Assembly: GCA_036768485.1 (NCBI GenBank) | Contig: JAVLUZ010000271.1 | Coordinates: 4,508,309 to 4,572,308, forward strand | Reading direction: 5' to 3' | Source of the DNA: Mermis nigrescens | Lineage: Eukaryota > Nematoda > Enoplea > Mermithida > Mermithidae | Length of the DNA: 64,000 bases | In this document: one piece after another, positions 12,182-24,579 of the stretch | Layout: each line of letters starts with the position of its first letter | Numbering within the stretch: the first letter of the stretch is position 1 | Notes under the pieces: model-generated | The model's database searches: none | What the model saw: the letters and a program-made list of their open reading frames with translations, nothing else | What the model was told of the DNA's origin: nothing | Program-made: the position numbers and the translations under genes

Positions 12182-13571
12182 GTGAATAGGCTATATCAAT
12201 CAAATACATGGATTCGCTTACTACTTGCTTAATTTATTTTGCATATAAATGCTTATTCAAATTTTGAATTATTTTCGGATATGGACGCGAATGTGAATAA
12301 CTCGAAATCTTGGGAGGGGTGGTCGGCTATCTTTAAATTAGTGAGGAGAGGAGCAGGTAAGTCACCTTCAATTTTTTGACAGACAATGCCTAAAAGCCGA
12401 TTCTTTTATTAGAAGTTTAGAAAACCTCTGCAGGGGTTGTAGAACGACCGACTTTGATTGAGAATCCCCTATCCTCCTGGTAACGTGAATTTGAAGGTCT
12501 AAACCGTGTCATAAAATTGCCGGTGACAGCAAAGATGTAACGGCTCAAAATATTGGGTGGGGTTCCCCGCCCATTTCTAGGGTGGCCGGATAAATGACCT
12601 TCAATTTGTGGCCAAAAACGGCCACAAAACACCTAAAAATGACCATAAAATTTAATTTTCTCCTATAAGTCGGGGGATCTAAAATTTTATGTCTTTGGGG
12701 GAGGTGGACGTCTGACTGGGCGGGGATTCCCCATTTCCCTGTTACATGTCAGTGACATCAATTTAACTGGAGTAATTAATTAAATAGATAAGATGCGGTT
12801 TGGGGAGGGTGAATTTGCTCTACCTAACCATATTAGTCTAAAAGAGGGTATGATTTTTGAGCTTGCGTGAAAAATAATTCAGTTACGATTTAGCCAGGCG
12901 CACGTTTGTTTAAATAATCGTTTGTAGTCATTCATTTCAACCTTATCTCGCACCAGAATCTAAATTGTCGAAAATCGCTCCTAATATTACCTTAATGCTC
13001 GAGGAGGGTAGTTTTCGTTTTTTCTTCGGGTCGTTTTAGCTAGTTGAAGTGCTGATTTATATAGCAAATAATTGAACTTTTGCTCTTTTGCAATTCGTTC
13101 AAGTTGATACTTTTTTATTTTACAAGATTGCTTAAAGTCTTTCCCACTTGAAGCAAACATGTTTAGCAGTGCGGCTCTGGCCTGCCCTCTACGGACAATT
13201 CTTTCCTTTCTCTACTATTATATGCGCTGTTCGCTTAGCTTTTTTTACCCCCAAAATGTTAACTCAGCGAAACACTGTTCCCACAAAATGCTGCTGGTTT
13301 GTGTAGAATTTTAGTGTCACAGAAAGGCTTGAAGGTTTGTATTGTTCAAGTTTTTTGCGATCATCAAGGAAGTGCCTTTTAGTTCAGAAGTGTAAATTTC
13401 CAACAGCAATTTTTTACTATTTCGATTAGTTTCATTGAAAATTTCTCGAAGACTCACAACATTGCCGTACATTTATTGCTCACTACCAGATTGAGCATAA
13501 TAGGCCCACTAATTCACCCATTACCTCACCATTGGGAGATGAATAATTATAGCATAAGTTGATCTTATCAG

Positions 13572-13775
13572 GTTACGTTTACCAAACGTAAGTTCGGCTT
13601 GATGAAAAAAGCGTACGAATTGTCGACGTTGTGCGATTGTGAAATCGCATTAATAGTTTTCAATTCTAGCGGAAAATTATTCCAGTACGCCAGTTCGAAT
13701 ATGGACGAAATATTGTTAAAATATACGGATTACAGCGAGCCGCACGAAAGCCGGACTAACAAGGATATAATTGAG
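13572..13775 (+). CDS. Mef2: MEF2 exon 2: rest of MADS box and MEF2 domain
   Basis: The acceptor TTATCAG and donor GAG|GTAAAC bound 68 codons (residues 19-86). The sequence holds [18 protein letters not shown], the DNA-contacting helix and first strand of the MADS box, then [20 protein letters not shown] and the MEF2-specific domain through [16 protein letters not shown]. The MADS part mediates dimerisation and DNA binding. The MEF2 domain binds cofactors such as class IIa HDACs and p300. Both borders match vertebrate MEF2. Identity to the family is very high by eye, so this exon alone identifies the gene. Confidence 0.97.
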
Positions 13776-14337
13776 GTAAACGATTTCTTTTCCGTATATA
13801 TTTTTCATTTTATATTCTCATTTTTTATATTGCGAAAATAGAAACTGTTGCAGCAGCCAATCAGTTGTTGCCACACGCGCCAAAGAGGGGACGAGGATAC
13901 CCTCTTAAAGTTGACCGTATGTAAGCCGTATACCCTATAAAAGTTGTTTATTACCTGCTTCCGACTTTTTTTACAAAAGGCTGAACCTTATAAATGCAAT
14001 TTTTTGCCTTTTTACTGCTTTTGGCCAGAATTAGAGTCATTCACGATTCTCTGAGATGTCTCGCTTATCCCTATACATGTAACGGTTCGACATTTTGTGT
14101 GGAAGGTCCGCAGCCGTTTTTTAAGGGGTGGTGGAATGACTTAGAATTTTCGGTCAAAAAATGCTCAAAAACTTGCCGAAAAAAATCGATTTTTCTCAAA
14201 AATCGGGGGGGGGGTCAAGAAATTTTCTGTTTCCGGGGGATGGGGGCGGACGACCGACTTCGGGTGGTGGCGATCATTAATTTCCCCTGTTACATGTTTG
14301 CCTGTCCTGCGTAAACTTTGCTGCCGTACGTTTATAG

Positions 14338-14592
14338 TGCAGTGCAAGATTTTTCAAAGGTCAAAAAATGGTCTTTAAAATGGTGGTATGGCGAAAAACA
14401 CCAGTTTTCAACGTTTCTCATCGAGCACTATCCATTTGCATCGAAAAATTGCGAAAAAAACAAGAAAAAAAAATCTGGGGGGGTTTTTAATTTTCTGGGG
14501 GGGGAATATTCGGCCTTCTGGGGGGGTATTCGGTTTTCTGGGGTGGGTGCATACGCCCCAAACCCTTCTCCCTCACACGCACGTGTGGCTGG
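14338..14592 (+). mobile_element. Family B non-autonomous element
   Basis: Typical family B order: GTGCAAGATTTTTCAAAGGTC, ATGGTGGTATGGCG-like, TTCTCATCGAGCACTATCCA, ATTGCGAAAAAA, two long G-runs, then ACGCCCCAAACC and CACGTGTGGC at the end. No reading frame spans it. It lies in MEF2 intron 2. Confidence 0.75.
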
Positions 14593-14862
14593 GACTAGGA
14601 GACTTGAAAACATCGAAAAATTTTTCTGTAAATTTCCTTTAAAATTTCTTGGAAGTTTGAATTTTAGTGTAGAAAATGACCTAGTTATTGATCGAAAATC
14701 GTCAAATGAATGGTGAGTTAGGTTTTTTCCGGAAATAAGTCTGTAAACTTCGCATCCTTTCTGGCCAGTGCTTTAGGTATTTTATACTTGTGAAGCAGTT
14801 GAGCAGAAGTTGTCTTCTTTTTAAAAGAAAAATTGTGCCCACCCAAGTTGGATGGTCATTGG

Positions 14863-15233
14863 CATACATGTAGAGCATAACAATTCTGGGGCTGGGGGTC
14901 GGGCCAATAAATTTTCAAAAAGTGCCTTTTTGGGTTCAAAAACGACGGGTACACGTACAAAACATTGTTTTAGACGTTTTGGAAAATGCGCGTTCTTTCT
15001 AGAACATTGAAATCTAAAAAAACTGAAAAATTTGGAAAAAAATGAGAAAATCGAACAAAATATAGTCAAAAAAACGTGTATATGGCGCGAAGCGCCCGTA
15101 AACTTGAGACAAGGCCAAAAATGAGCTAAAAACGCTAAGCAAAATTTTTAAACAATCAGCAATTGTTGGGGGATTGCAGCCGTTTCGCCTGGTCAGTAGC
15201 CCTTCTGGGGGGTCAAGCCCAAGAACAATTATG
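14863..15233 (+). mobile_element. Family A element
   Basis: Begins CATACATGTAGAGCATAACAATTCTGGGG and includes the exact hairpin GGCGCGAAGCGCC (15084-15096). The right end is diverged. It lies in MEF2 intron 2. Confidence 0.7.
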
Positions 15234-17263
15234 TTCATTAACCAACTAACGTCCATTTTCATCGTCATAGCGATTTGCGTCTGTACTTCTGCATCCTTTT
15301 TCTTTTTTCAGCATTATGGCATTGCTTTCTATTTTAACTATTTTTCGCCCTCGAATTCTTTATGTATCAATGCATATGTTTCTCTTCTGGCATTATTTTA
15401 GTATATTTTCGTCGAAACCGTTTTTTCTAAGAATAGGTTAGATAGGTACTGTATTATTTTCTACCACCGCGAGCCTCATTTACACGGAAAAAATTACCGC
15501 GTCTATCTCGAAATCATAGTGATTTCGTTTCGAGTCTATCTTAATTTACGTCATTTTCGGTCGGAGAATAAGAATGACGCGCTTGATGACTCGTCATCGG
15601 GTGTACTGTACAGTTTAATTTAGTTGATTTTCTATCAAATTTTCCGTCAATATATGAATATCTACGCAGTTACGAAGTTTTTCTTAATTAATATCGCACG
15701 CAACTCGAAACAAGGTACACAGGTAGCATCGAGGCGACCAGCTTAGATAATTAATGCGAGGCTTCAACGATTCAGCATTAGCTCATTGTTTCTCGTATTA
15801 CTGTAGCAAAATAAGCGTAGTTAACGATTAATGATATTTTTAGTAATTGCATGGCTTCTGAATGAAAAATGATCGCGATTAAAAGCATCGCGGTCTTGAA
15901 GCGAAAAAAATCGAATGAAAACCGCCTACTGCTTTCGCTAATATTTCGTAATTACGAGCGAATCTGCTAGAGCTGCTCTGAAAAAATGCCTCATGTTTTC
16001 ATCAAGCAGCGTAGGAGGAGGACTGCGCTCGATAGAAAACGATTTGTACGCATTTGAAACAAAACAAATATTAGGGAACAAGATACTGAAGATCTTAACG
16101 AACGTAATTTTCAGTTTTTTACGGTTTAAACCGAGACGATTGTATTTGGATAAATATGCTGGCGTGTTTTGGATCTTATTTGAAAATTTTGAATTTTTTG
16201 CTGCACTTTTTTAGGCTGTCTGGTGAAAGTTGTCACGTCTTCATTTTTATTTCAATACCTACACATTCGTACAATGTTCGTTTGGGAGCAGTTCCAGGCA
16301 TTATGCTCGTATTTGTATCTTTCTATTCATGTCAACTATGAATAGTCAGTCACATAATGCGATTGATGAAAGCTCATCTTCGTTTGATTCCTTTTCCGTC
16401 CAGAATAAATTAAGCTATTTTGGTTATTTTGTTATATTTTACTTCGAAAGTGATCAAAGTAGTTTTCACTTAATTTTAGTTATTTTTACAACAATGTTGG
16501 TAGTAACGTAGCCGAATAATGTGTTTCAATGAACGTTGTATCACCTTCATTGACGACTTTACTGTGATTTGTTTTGATTATCAAAATACTACTTATGTTT
16601 TTAGCACCGCTGAAGGATTAGCTAGTGTATCGAAGTTTTTCATCCGACTTAGTACTGTTTATTTCGAATATAGTAATGTACATTGACTCCGGTACACGGT
16701 GTAAATTTTGTAAAATTAGTTCCTCCCCGAAAAGGGAAAAAGGTTTGTTTCTCGCAAGGATCCCATTTTGAATTTACCCAACTGATGCTTGGTCTATTCC
16801 TGTAATGGGAGTCCAGCGCTTATTCGCGCTCAAGTCCGTGCGAGAATGCTATATAATTTGCTTTTATCACGAATCTGCCTTAGTTGATGCTCCCCACCGT
16901 TAAGATGAGATACGTTTTTCTGCCTCTTTATAAGCGGATTTTAGTTTGATAGGATTCACAAAACTTTTTGTTTGCTAGCGCATGACTCGCGCACACAAAC
17001 GGCTAGGTAAACCCGACTTTTGTCACGTAGATATTCAGTAAAAGTTGGGTAGGATTAATCAAACTATGTTGGCTTCGATTGGTTCAACAAATTTGTGGCG
17101 TAAATTTGCGCCCAACTTTGTTTGTTTAATCCAACAGATTATTTCAAAGTTCTGCTGAGAGGCTCGAATTTGAATGCTTTTCTTTCTTATTCAAAATGTG
17201 GCTTACAAACAAGCACTAGGTATTGTTGCGCGATTCCTTTTGCAACAAATTATTGTGACTCAG

Positions 17264-17446
17264 AGTTTGCAACGAAAGGAAAGGAAAGTTGGCGGGGCAA
17301 CGCAGGGTGCTTCTTTGGACTCTGACGACGAAAGCCTTCTCGACGATTCGTCGGCGGCGGCGGCGCCGTCATCGTGTCTCATGAACGGCCAACCTCCGCA
17401 GACGGTTTTTGATTCGCCCACCGGCGGTCATCATCACCAGCAGCAG
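17264..17446 (+). CDS. Mef2: MEF2 exon 3: transactivation region start
   Basis: Acceptor GTGACTCAG and donor CAG|GTCGGT give 61 phase-0 codons. The exon starts SLQRKERK, which resembles the ETLRKK segment after the MEF2 domain in vertebrates. An acidic/serine patch (SLDSDDESLLDD), four Ala and a terminal HHHQQQ run follow. A second acceptor at 17305 (ACGCAG|GGT) would also be in frame and remove the basic start. The region is probably unstructured and activating, as in MEF2 proteins generally; that is inferred from position. Confidence 0.75.
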
Positions 17447-17595
17447 GTCGGTTTAAATCGATAGTTGATTCGCTGTAAACGCGTTAGATTGATTCTATCT
17501 TCATTCAATTTCCCCAAAACTTTAGTTTTAATTCATAAATGAGCAAGTTCTTGAATGAGTCTAATCTGGTTTAATGTAAACGAATACAAAGGCTA

Positions 17596-18006
17596 CAGGG
17601 GCGGGTTTAAGGTGGGCGGGGCGGGGGGGGGGGGCGGCCCCTCCACTATTGGCCAAAAGAGTATAACTTCTAGAGAATTTTCGACGTTCGGCATCAACAG
17701 GAAATTGAGCAGTGAATCAAACTTCTGAACGTCATTCAGCCTAAATTTTACAAAGTTTCGGTGCTGTGCGCCGTCATTAACGCTAAAATCATGGCAATTT
17801 GCTTTGTGTCGCACAAAATTGTCAAAAATTTCAAAATTTTTCGAAAAGTGTTGCGTCAAAAGCGATTTTAAATTAAAGTTGACAATACAAAACGCCAAAA
17901 AACGCTGTTTCGCACGTGAAAGGCAAATTTTTGGACCTATTTTTGACTTTTTTTGGAAATTTTGGCTTACCGCCTTCCTCCTAGGAAAATCCTAAATCCG
18001 CCACTG
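17596..18006. mobile_element. hAT-type non-autonomous element (411 bp)
   Basis: The ends CAGGGGCGGGTTTAAGG and CCTAAATCCGCCACTG are imperfect inverted repeats. Flanking 8-mers AAAGGCTA and AAAGTCTG agree at six of eight positions. The same CGCCACTG or GGCGGATTTA ends occur at 19128-19147, 39385-39832 and 52865, so this is a repeated family. It lies in MEF2 intron 3 and codes for nothing recognisable. Confidence 0.75.
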
Positions 18007-19398
18007 AAAGTCTGTGATACTCACTCAGTTCATTTCGCAGCATAAATTCCAATAGAGGTGAGAGGGGTATTACGCCTACCTCAGGATCTAAGGCTCGAGT
18101 CACATTGTCAGACGATTTTGAGCTGGGTATCAGTCAAACATTTTCTGCTGCATGATTTTTAGGGACGAAACTAGCAAAGGTGTTGAAGTTCTTCCGGCGC
18201 TTTGAAAAAATAAGATAGTTTGTAAAACCGCTGGCTTGTATACGACGTAGCGTTTTATGTACGGCGTCTAAATTTATTTTCAATTTTGGAGCAAGAATTT
18301 TTCATCGTAAGATTTTTATATTTTTTAGAGAATTCCGGAAAATTTAGATTTAAAAATTGATTGCTTATCCGCTATTCAGAGAATGCTGCCTATCCGCTTC
18401 ATCCTGCAGAGTGGCACAGTCGTTGGACCATGGTTTCCAAGGTCCAGAGCTCTGGAGGGTGGGGGGAATAAAATTTCGAAATTCTGGACCCATTTAGGGT
18501 AAGGGCCTTTTTCGGCAAGTTTAATCTGAAAAATGAATAAAACATCCTATACGAAATGTTTTAATGAGCGACACTGAATTTATTAGCACTTTTTTCCAAT
18601 ACTGACTCGTTTATTTTATCGGTAGGATTCGTCGAAAATTTTGTCTTCTTGAATCATTTTAAATTCATTCTAGGCATTCGATTGATCTATGGGACGGAAG
18701 TGTACTATTCAGCGCAAAACGCCGAAAAACTTCAACATCTTTGCTGCTTTCTTCGCGAAAAATCATACAGAAAATGTTCGATAGTTCAAAATCGTTCGCC
18801 AGTGATTCAATTCTTGGACCCTGAGGCATGATTCAATTCTTGGACCCACCAATATTCAGCTAGATGACTGGGGATATACCGGGATCAACAGCCACAATTT
18901 CGTCTATTTTGTACTTGGATGCGAAAATAACCTACTTTGGCTCGGAGCTCACTTGTTCTCTGGGCATCTGGGATTTACAACCTTGTTTACCCTATCCTGA
19001 CAACATATGCATGCATGTGTATCTAATAAAATGTGGGTAGTAAACTGACAATGCAAGAAAATTTGAACGTGGACACATGTGAACACATACCTTAGTAATA
19101 ACTGTACTGGTTCCCCCTGCCCTTACGAAAATCCTAGATCCGCCACTGCGAAGAGCCGACGAAAATTTGAGAAATTACGATTACTGACGGCCGAAAATCA
19201 TTAAAAATTGTATATCCATTCTTTTTTTCATCTAGCATTTTTGGCGAAAGGGGGATGGTGGGGTTGGCCGCCCCCTTAAATCCACCTACGGCTGCGCATC
19301 GTTTTTGCTTGTTTCTGTACTTTTCTATTTTTTGGGTTTATATTTATATATTTCAATTATGTATCAATGTTTCACCCGATTCATATGTACGCTAGCAG
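18007..19398. other. MEF2 intron 3 remainder, transposon debris
   Basis: It contains a diverged family C-like stretch (about 18060-18230) and hAT-type ends at about 19130-19147 (GATCCGCCACTG) and 19275 (CTTAAATCCACC). No exon is recognised. Confidence 0.5.
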
Positions 19399-19664
19399 AT
19401 GATCGACAGCAACGAATCGGCTCAGCCCGGTTCGGCGACGGCGTCGGGCGTCAGCATGGGCGGCAGCATGGACGCCGCGTCGAACGGCCAGGGTATGACG
19501 GCGGCGCGGCCGCCGCCGCCGCTTCAATTTTCGGCCACGTCAACATGGTGTCGATGAATGGGCCGGTCATCAACGCCCTCCACCATCATCAACAACAACA
19601 ACAACAACAAGCGGACGCCAACAGCGCCGCCAATCACTTGCAATCGCTGGCCGGCGGGCACAGA
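19399..19664 (+). CDS. Mef2: MEF2 exon 4: Ala/Gln-rich, with an apparent 1-base loss
   Basis: The acceptor CTAGCAG and donor AGA|GTAAGC bound 266 bases, one short of the 267 that phase 0 on both sides needs. From the acceptor the frame reads MIDSNESAQPGSATASGVS and so on to a stop at about 19555. From the donor backwards the frame reads SIFGHVNMVSMNGPVINAL, HHH, seven Gln and a SANHLQSLAGGHR end. The switch falls in the GCG/GCC tract near 19500-19520, which would code polyalanine. Either the assembly lost one base in this GC-rich run or the allele is broken. Confidence 0.75.
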
Positions 19665-19769
19665 GTAAGCGCGAGCCGGCCGCCGGTGTCACGCTTTAAA
19701 GTGTCCGGCACCTTAAAGTGTACGGGCTACAGTAGAAGAATGCATAAATACACAGGGGAAGACGTTTAG

Positions 19770-20445
19770 GAGACGAAAGAATGAGAATGGCACGGGGACA
19801 TGGGGTGATGGAATTGACAAACCCCTCATAAAGACCCCACGAGCTGAGTTATATGTAATTTCTGATGCAACTTGATGAGAAACGTTAGAATACTTAGTTG
19901 TTTTATCCCATTATCATGAATTAATTAAAGGTAAAGGGGAACTTAATTCAGGGTTCAGTCAATGGATTAAGACTTAGTTAATTATGGGTGAATTAATTAA
20001 GAGGTTTATTAATGATTAATCAATCAATTAAGAATCAATTAAGTGATTTTGATTTTTTCATTAAAGTTGTAATTTCTAGCTAATTATTAATCGATTCATT
20101 ATGATTAGTTAGAGTTTATCTAAGTTGGAGTTTAATTACATAATTATTTAATTTACCTTGATTAATTTATTACAGGGTTAGTTAATTATTATGAATAACT
20201 TATCAAGTTTGATGAATTAACAATTAATTCATTTTGATTAATTTTGAGTTTACTTAATTACGAGTTAATTAATTGACCGAAATAAATTAACGCAAAACGA
20301 GGGAAAATTCATTAAAGCATTTCTTTAATCGACTCGATCGCCAATTCTGTATTAAAGACGTCACTGACGTTGCAAACATAATTGCATTTTCCATTTCAGT
20401 TTTTAGCTAATTAAAATTCACGTGTAATTCCAGAAATAGTTAAGC
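19770..20445. other. AT-rich MEF2 intron 4 sequence with TTAATTAA blocks
   Basis: Repeated TTAATTAA and AATTAATT words dominate 19920-20290. This is low-complexity sequence with no exon or element ends recognised. Confidence 0.5.
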
Positions 20446-20639
20446 ATGGCCAATCGACCCTACAGTAAGGCAACTTTCACGAGTTACATGTATGCCATAG
20501 GCAATATGCGTGGGCGTATTATACGTTTGCTAGAATGTGTGCCTACGCGCACGCAGCCAGCCCGACACTTTAAGGCAGAACCCGGACACTTTAAGGTACC
20601 TAAAAGTGTCCGGCCGGGCCCCCTTTAAGGTGCCCGCAC

Positions 20640-21045
20640 TATACATATGCAGCATGGGAATTTTGTTGGGCAGGACCCCTGAAAATTTTTTTCTAAAATG
20701 CGCTCTTTTGGGCTAAAAACGATGAGTATACGTCAAAAATCCAGTTTTTGGACGTTTGAGGACAATGTCTCGTTCTTTCTAGAGCATTCAAATTCGGAAA
20801 AAAATCGAAGAAAATTGGACGGATTATAGTCAAAAAAATGTGTATAATGGAACGAAGCGCCGGAAATTTGAGACTTTTTGAGCCAGCAATGAACTAAAAA
20901 CTCTTAAAAAAAGCACATTTTTTGCCATCGATTTTCAAAAAATCGATAATTGGGGGGGGGGGGTCGTCGCAGCTATTTTGCCGGGGGTCAGCAGTCATTC
21001 TTCGGAGGGTCGAACCCTCCAACCCCCTAAGAACGCGTTGCGGTT
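20640..21045 (+). mobile_element. Family A element
   Basis: Starts TATACATATGCAGCATGGG, has the ATGTCTCGTTCTTTCTAGAGCAT block and a degenerate hairpin (GAACGAAGCGCC), and ends in CCTCCAACCCCCT. It is followed by an inverted relative. Confidence 0.65.
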
Positions 21046-21168
21046 TGTACCCTCCCTCGGAAATTCGCAATTTTTTTTTTCGAAAAAAAAGGTGCTGTTT
21101 TAAGCGTTTTAAGCTATACGCTTCGCTCAAAAGCGCTCAAATTTAACACCTTCTGCTCTTGTTTAAAA

Positions 21169-21535
21169 AGCATACGTGATCTTGGGGGTTGAGGTTTTAA
21201 CCTCCCCAGGAATGATTCCCCCACTCCGAACTTTTTCAGTACCTCAGAATTCACGATTTTTCCGAAAGTTCCAGAAAATTAGTAGAAAAGGTGTCATTTT
21301 GACGATTTCAACTATATCTTTGCTCAAAAATGTCAAATTTTTGGCATATTCATTTTGCTATATTTTCTTCAATTTCTTGTAATTTTTCGATTATTTTTCG
21401 AATTTTTGTAATCTTGTCATGCTCTAGAAAGGTAGAGCATCTTCATGATCGCTGAAAAACGATTTTTTATCGCGTGCTCGCCATTTTCGAGCCCAAAAAG
21501 GTTTGAACCCCTCAGAATTTTCATGTTGTGCATGC
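21169..21535 (-). mobile_element. Family A element, inverted
   Basis: On the + strand it opens GCATACGTGATCTTGGGGG, the reverse of the usual family A end, and closes with CAGAATTTTCATGTTGTGCATG. The TCTAGAAAGGTAGAGCAT block is inside. Confidence 0.65.
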
Positions 21536-21999
21536 CTGTTAAAAATTCCTCCACAAGCTGGTAGTGATAGAAAAATGCGACTTCCAGCCGAAATCAGGGA
21601 AGAGCTTCAGGTTGCATTGGAATGAAACGTAGCATGGGAATCCGGGAAGGGATGTGAAATTTCAAAGTGGCTCTTTTGGGCTCAAAAATGGTGGATACGC
21701 AGTAAAAACATCGTTTTTAGGCGTTCCTCACGAAGCTTTATTTTTCTAGAGCATAAAAACATTTAAAAAATTCTAAAGAAATCAAAAAATATTGAATAAA
21801 TTGAAGAAAACTATCGTCAACAAAATGAGTGAAAATTTAACGCTTTAGCTCACAACGCTTAAATAGACACCTTTTCTACGAACTTTTTTGGAATTTTCTA
21901 GAAAATCGCAAATTCTGATGCGCGGGGGGCAAATTCCCCCTCCCCACACCTTTCCAGGTCATCCTTAACCCATTCTGGCGAAGATAGCGTTTAGATCGT

Positions 22000-22461
22000 T
22001 TTTAGCTGCTTTTTGACATTTTGGCCAGACCAATCTTACGTTTTTTGATCCTTTATTTCCTTTAACGCTCTATTGTCTGAATTGTAAGAATTCCGCCCAA
22101 ATTTGAGCTTGATACGCAGAATATGTCAATTTTTTTCATTTATGACCTATATTTTTTCTCTTCAAGGCACAGTGATTAAATGCAACAACAGGAGATCAGA
22201 AATTACTCGTGAATTGAATGACGAGAAATCGGTTTTGCATATAGATTAAATTGAATGATAAATTTTCTGTATATCAGTATTGAATAAAGTGAAAAATTCT
22301 CAAATTCTAATTCTGAATTTTTTCTTCACTATTGTACAGGGCTCGCCGAGATGAGCTCAAACTCGCCTTTATTTAAGCCTATCTCCTAATATTTCTGCAG
22401 ATATCTGACCTCATCGAATTTTCGCCCTCCCATCCAAAGTAAAATCCTGGATACGGGCCTG
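22000..22461 (+). mobile_element. Partial hAT-like element related to 8428-9425
   Basis: Shares the CACAGTGATTAAATGCAA...GATAAATTTTCTGTATAT segment and CAAATTTGAGCTTGATACGC with the 8.4-kb copy. It ends CCTGGATACGGGCCTG (22446-22461), the inverted match of that copy's start. The left end is not found. It lies in MEF2 intron 4. Confidence 0.55.
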
Positions 22462-22660
22462 TCTGAGGTCGGAATATACATAAAGTTGGTTGTGTAAAGT
22501 TGCTGTTTAAAGTCGTCCTCAAAAGCTTTTTCCAATGTATTTTTTCGCGACCTATTCGCGCTGCGGTGTGATTGCAGATTTGCTGTAGTCGATGCGATCG
22601 CCGGCTTGCTTAAGTAAATTAGAGTGTAAACTGATTTTTGAACGACTTTACACTTTACAG

Positions 22661-22802
22661 GGCATGTCGCAATTTTCCTCGTTTCTTCACAATCCACTGA
22701 ACAATACCTCAGCCCAACCGTTTCTTTTGACCGGGGGCAATAACCATTTGTCCATGTTGGACGCCGATCAAAGTTCCAAATTGGTCGACCTGAGTGTCGA
22801 AA
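22661..22802 (+). CDS. Mef2: MEF2 exon 5
   Basis: Acceptor ACACTTTACAG and donor GAAA|GTGAGC bound 142 bases, phase 0 in and phase 1 out. It reads GMSQFSSFLHNPLNN, then an SAQPFLLTGG turn and DADQSSKLVDLSVE. The next exon recognised, at 37481, supplies the two bases needed to complete the codon (A plus CC, Thr). That supports the same gene continuing past the left arm of the inverted duplication. It has no known domain; the link rests on phase, strand and style of sequence. Confidence 0.7.
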
Positions 22803-23269
22803 GTGAGCACGGCTACATGTGTTTATATCGTTACTAGTTTTAGTTGTTTTTTTTAAATTTTATTTATTTATTTTTTCCAACTTTTCCAAAAACATTCCAA
22901 AAACAGGTCCAAAAATTTGCCCTTCACGCGCAAAATAACGCTTTTCGGCGTTTTACATTCCCCACTTTTCTAAAAATCCTTTCTGACGCAGCATTTTCTC
23001 GAAAAATTTTGAAAGTTTTGACAATTATTTCGTAAAGAAATATTAAATTTTTTGACTTTAGCGAAATTCCGGCGCGATGCGCTGAAAAATTTGTCGAATT
23101 TAGGCCGAATGACAGTTCGGACGCTTGATTTCTCGATTTACTGCTCAGCTTCCTGTATATGTAGGGGGCGCCGCCTTATTGAATCCGCCCCTGGATCATC
23201 GTTATTGATTTATTTGGGTTGTTATTCAGTATCTTTTTTAATTTTTTGAAAGATTAATTTTTTTATCTT

Positions 23270-23330
23270 AAAATTATATAGTAATATAAATAATATAATA
23301 TAATATAATATAATGAAAATTATAAAAATT
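23270..23330. repeat. ATATA/TATAA low-complexity repeat
   Basis: Repeated ATAATATAAT words next to an A/T-only stretch. Confidence 0.75.
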
Positions 23331-23439
23331 ATATAATTATAAAATTAATTATAAATTTAAATTATACAGCACGAACATGTCTAAACGAATTCACTCAACG
23401 GTCACATTATTAGATGCAAAACGTGGCTTTTATGGGTTG

Positions 23440-23806
23440 GTTAGTCGGGTATTGCCCCTGAAAGTTCAGGCAGGAAGGCAAAGCGCGGCGATTTTGAGCT
23501 GACGAACATTTTTCTGCATAATTTTTGAGAACAAAAGCTGTAATAGCGTCAAATTTTTCCGGCGCCGGATTCCTTATGTTTTGCGTACCTACTTTCTACT
23601 CAAAAAGCGCCCAAGATTGTGTCGAATTAGTCCGGAACATTGAAATTTTTCGCCAAATTGATCAAATTTCAGCTATGCAAAACAGTCAAACTGGACTAGA
23701 AGTTGCTTGCAAAATGCTGTATTAGCAAAAATCATTTATAGGCGGTTTTGACCATTTTTTTATCCAAATATAGGTAGGTGGCGGGAAAAAATCGTGAACA
23801 TTAAAT
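23440..23806 (+). mobile_element. Family C element, cut by the assembly gap
   Basis: It matches 59085-59510 through ATTTTGAGCTGA, CATAATTTTTGAG, AATTTTTCCGGCGC, ACTCAAAAAGCGCCCAA and ATCGTGAACATTAAAT. It runs into the N gap, so its right end is missing. Confidence 0.65.
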
Positions 23807-23823
23807 NNNNNNNNNNNNNNNNN
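23807..23823. other. Assembly gap (17 N)
   Basis: A run of 17 unknown bases. The inverted-duplication homology begins at the first base after it (23824 matches the reverse complement near 52258). On its left the sequence is a family C element with no match beyond 52258. Confidence 0.98.
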
Positions 23824-24321
23824 TGCCACATCTTTGCATACAAATTGACCGTAAAAATACACCGCTTGAGCAAACGTTTGAAAACGTCAACAGTCAAGCA
23901 CTGTTTAAAACAAAAATCGGCAGTTCTTTGGGGTATCTACACAAAAAAAGGCAGCAAGAAAATTCTGGGTAAGATTTTTTAAAGGTCAAAATGGCCTTTC
24001 AAAATTGTGGTACGGCGATAGAAAACACCATTTTTCGACGTTTCATCAAGCACCCGTCCATTGGCATCAAAAATTGTAGTGAAAATCGGTTCAAAAATTC
24101 TGGGCAGTTTGTTTTTGGGGGGTTTAATTAACCCCCACGTCCATGCGGGCATTCTGCACAGGTCAACATCATATCTTTTCGTTCCCCGCCAAGAACATCT
24201 AGATCTACACCATACTGTAAATTAGCATGCGGTTTGAAATTTCTGACAAAAATTTCAATATTTTGGAGTATGATGTTTCAACATCTCCACGACGGTAATT
24301 GACCATTTTTCTCAATTCCAG

Positions 24322-24418
24322 ATTCATAAGATTTTGCGAGGGGCCTACGCCGAATTAAATCAGCACAATGGTGCTCGTTTTAACTACGACCAATACGCCC
24401 ACCACTGACCAAGACATG
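24322..24418 (+). pseudogene. Decayed UBX exon copy in left arm
   Basis: It matches the UBX exon at 51475-51658. The acceptor (TTCCAG|ATTC) and the donor (ATG|GTACGGCAGC) context are kept, as are CTACGCCGAATTAAA and GACCAAGACATG. Only 97 of 184 bases remain, and a stop (TGA) interrupts the frame. Upstream intron sequence (TTTTGGAGTATGATGTTTCAACAT) also matches the right arm in reverse. Confidence 0.8.
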
Positions 24419-24579
24419 GTACGGCAGCGATTCTGTGGGGGCCACCCCGCTCTTCCCCTAGTATTCGAGATTTTTGAAAATCGTAAATTAAAGGTGCTCT
24501 TTTGCTTTAGCCATCTTTTTGCAATGTCAAATTTTCTGCGCTTGTGCCATGCACTCATTTTCTGACGATTTTGTCTGAT

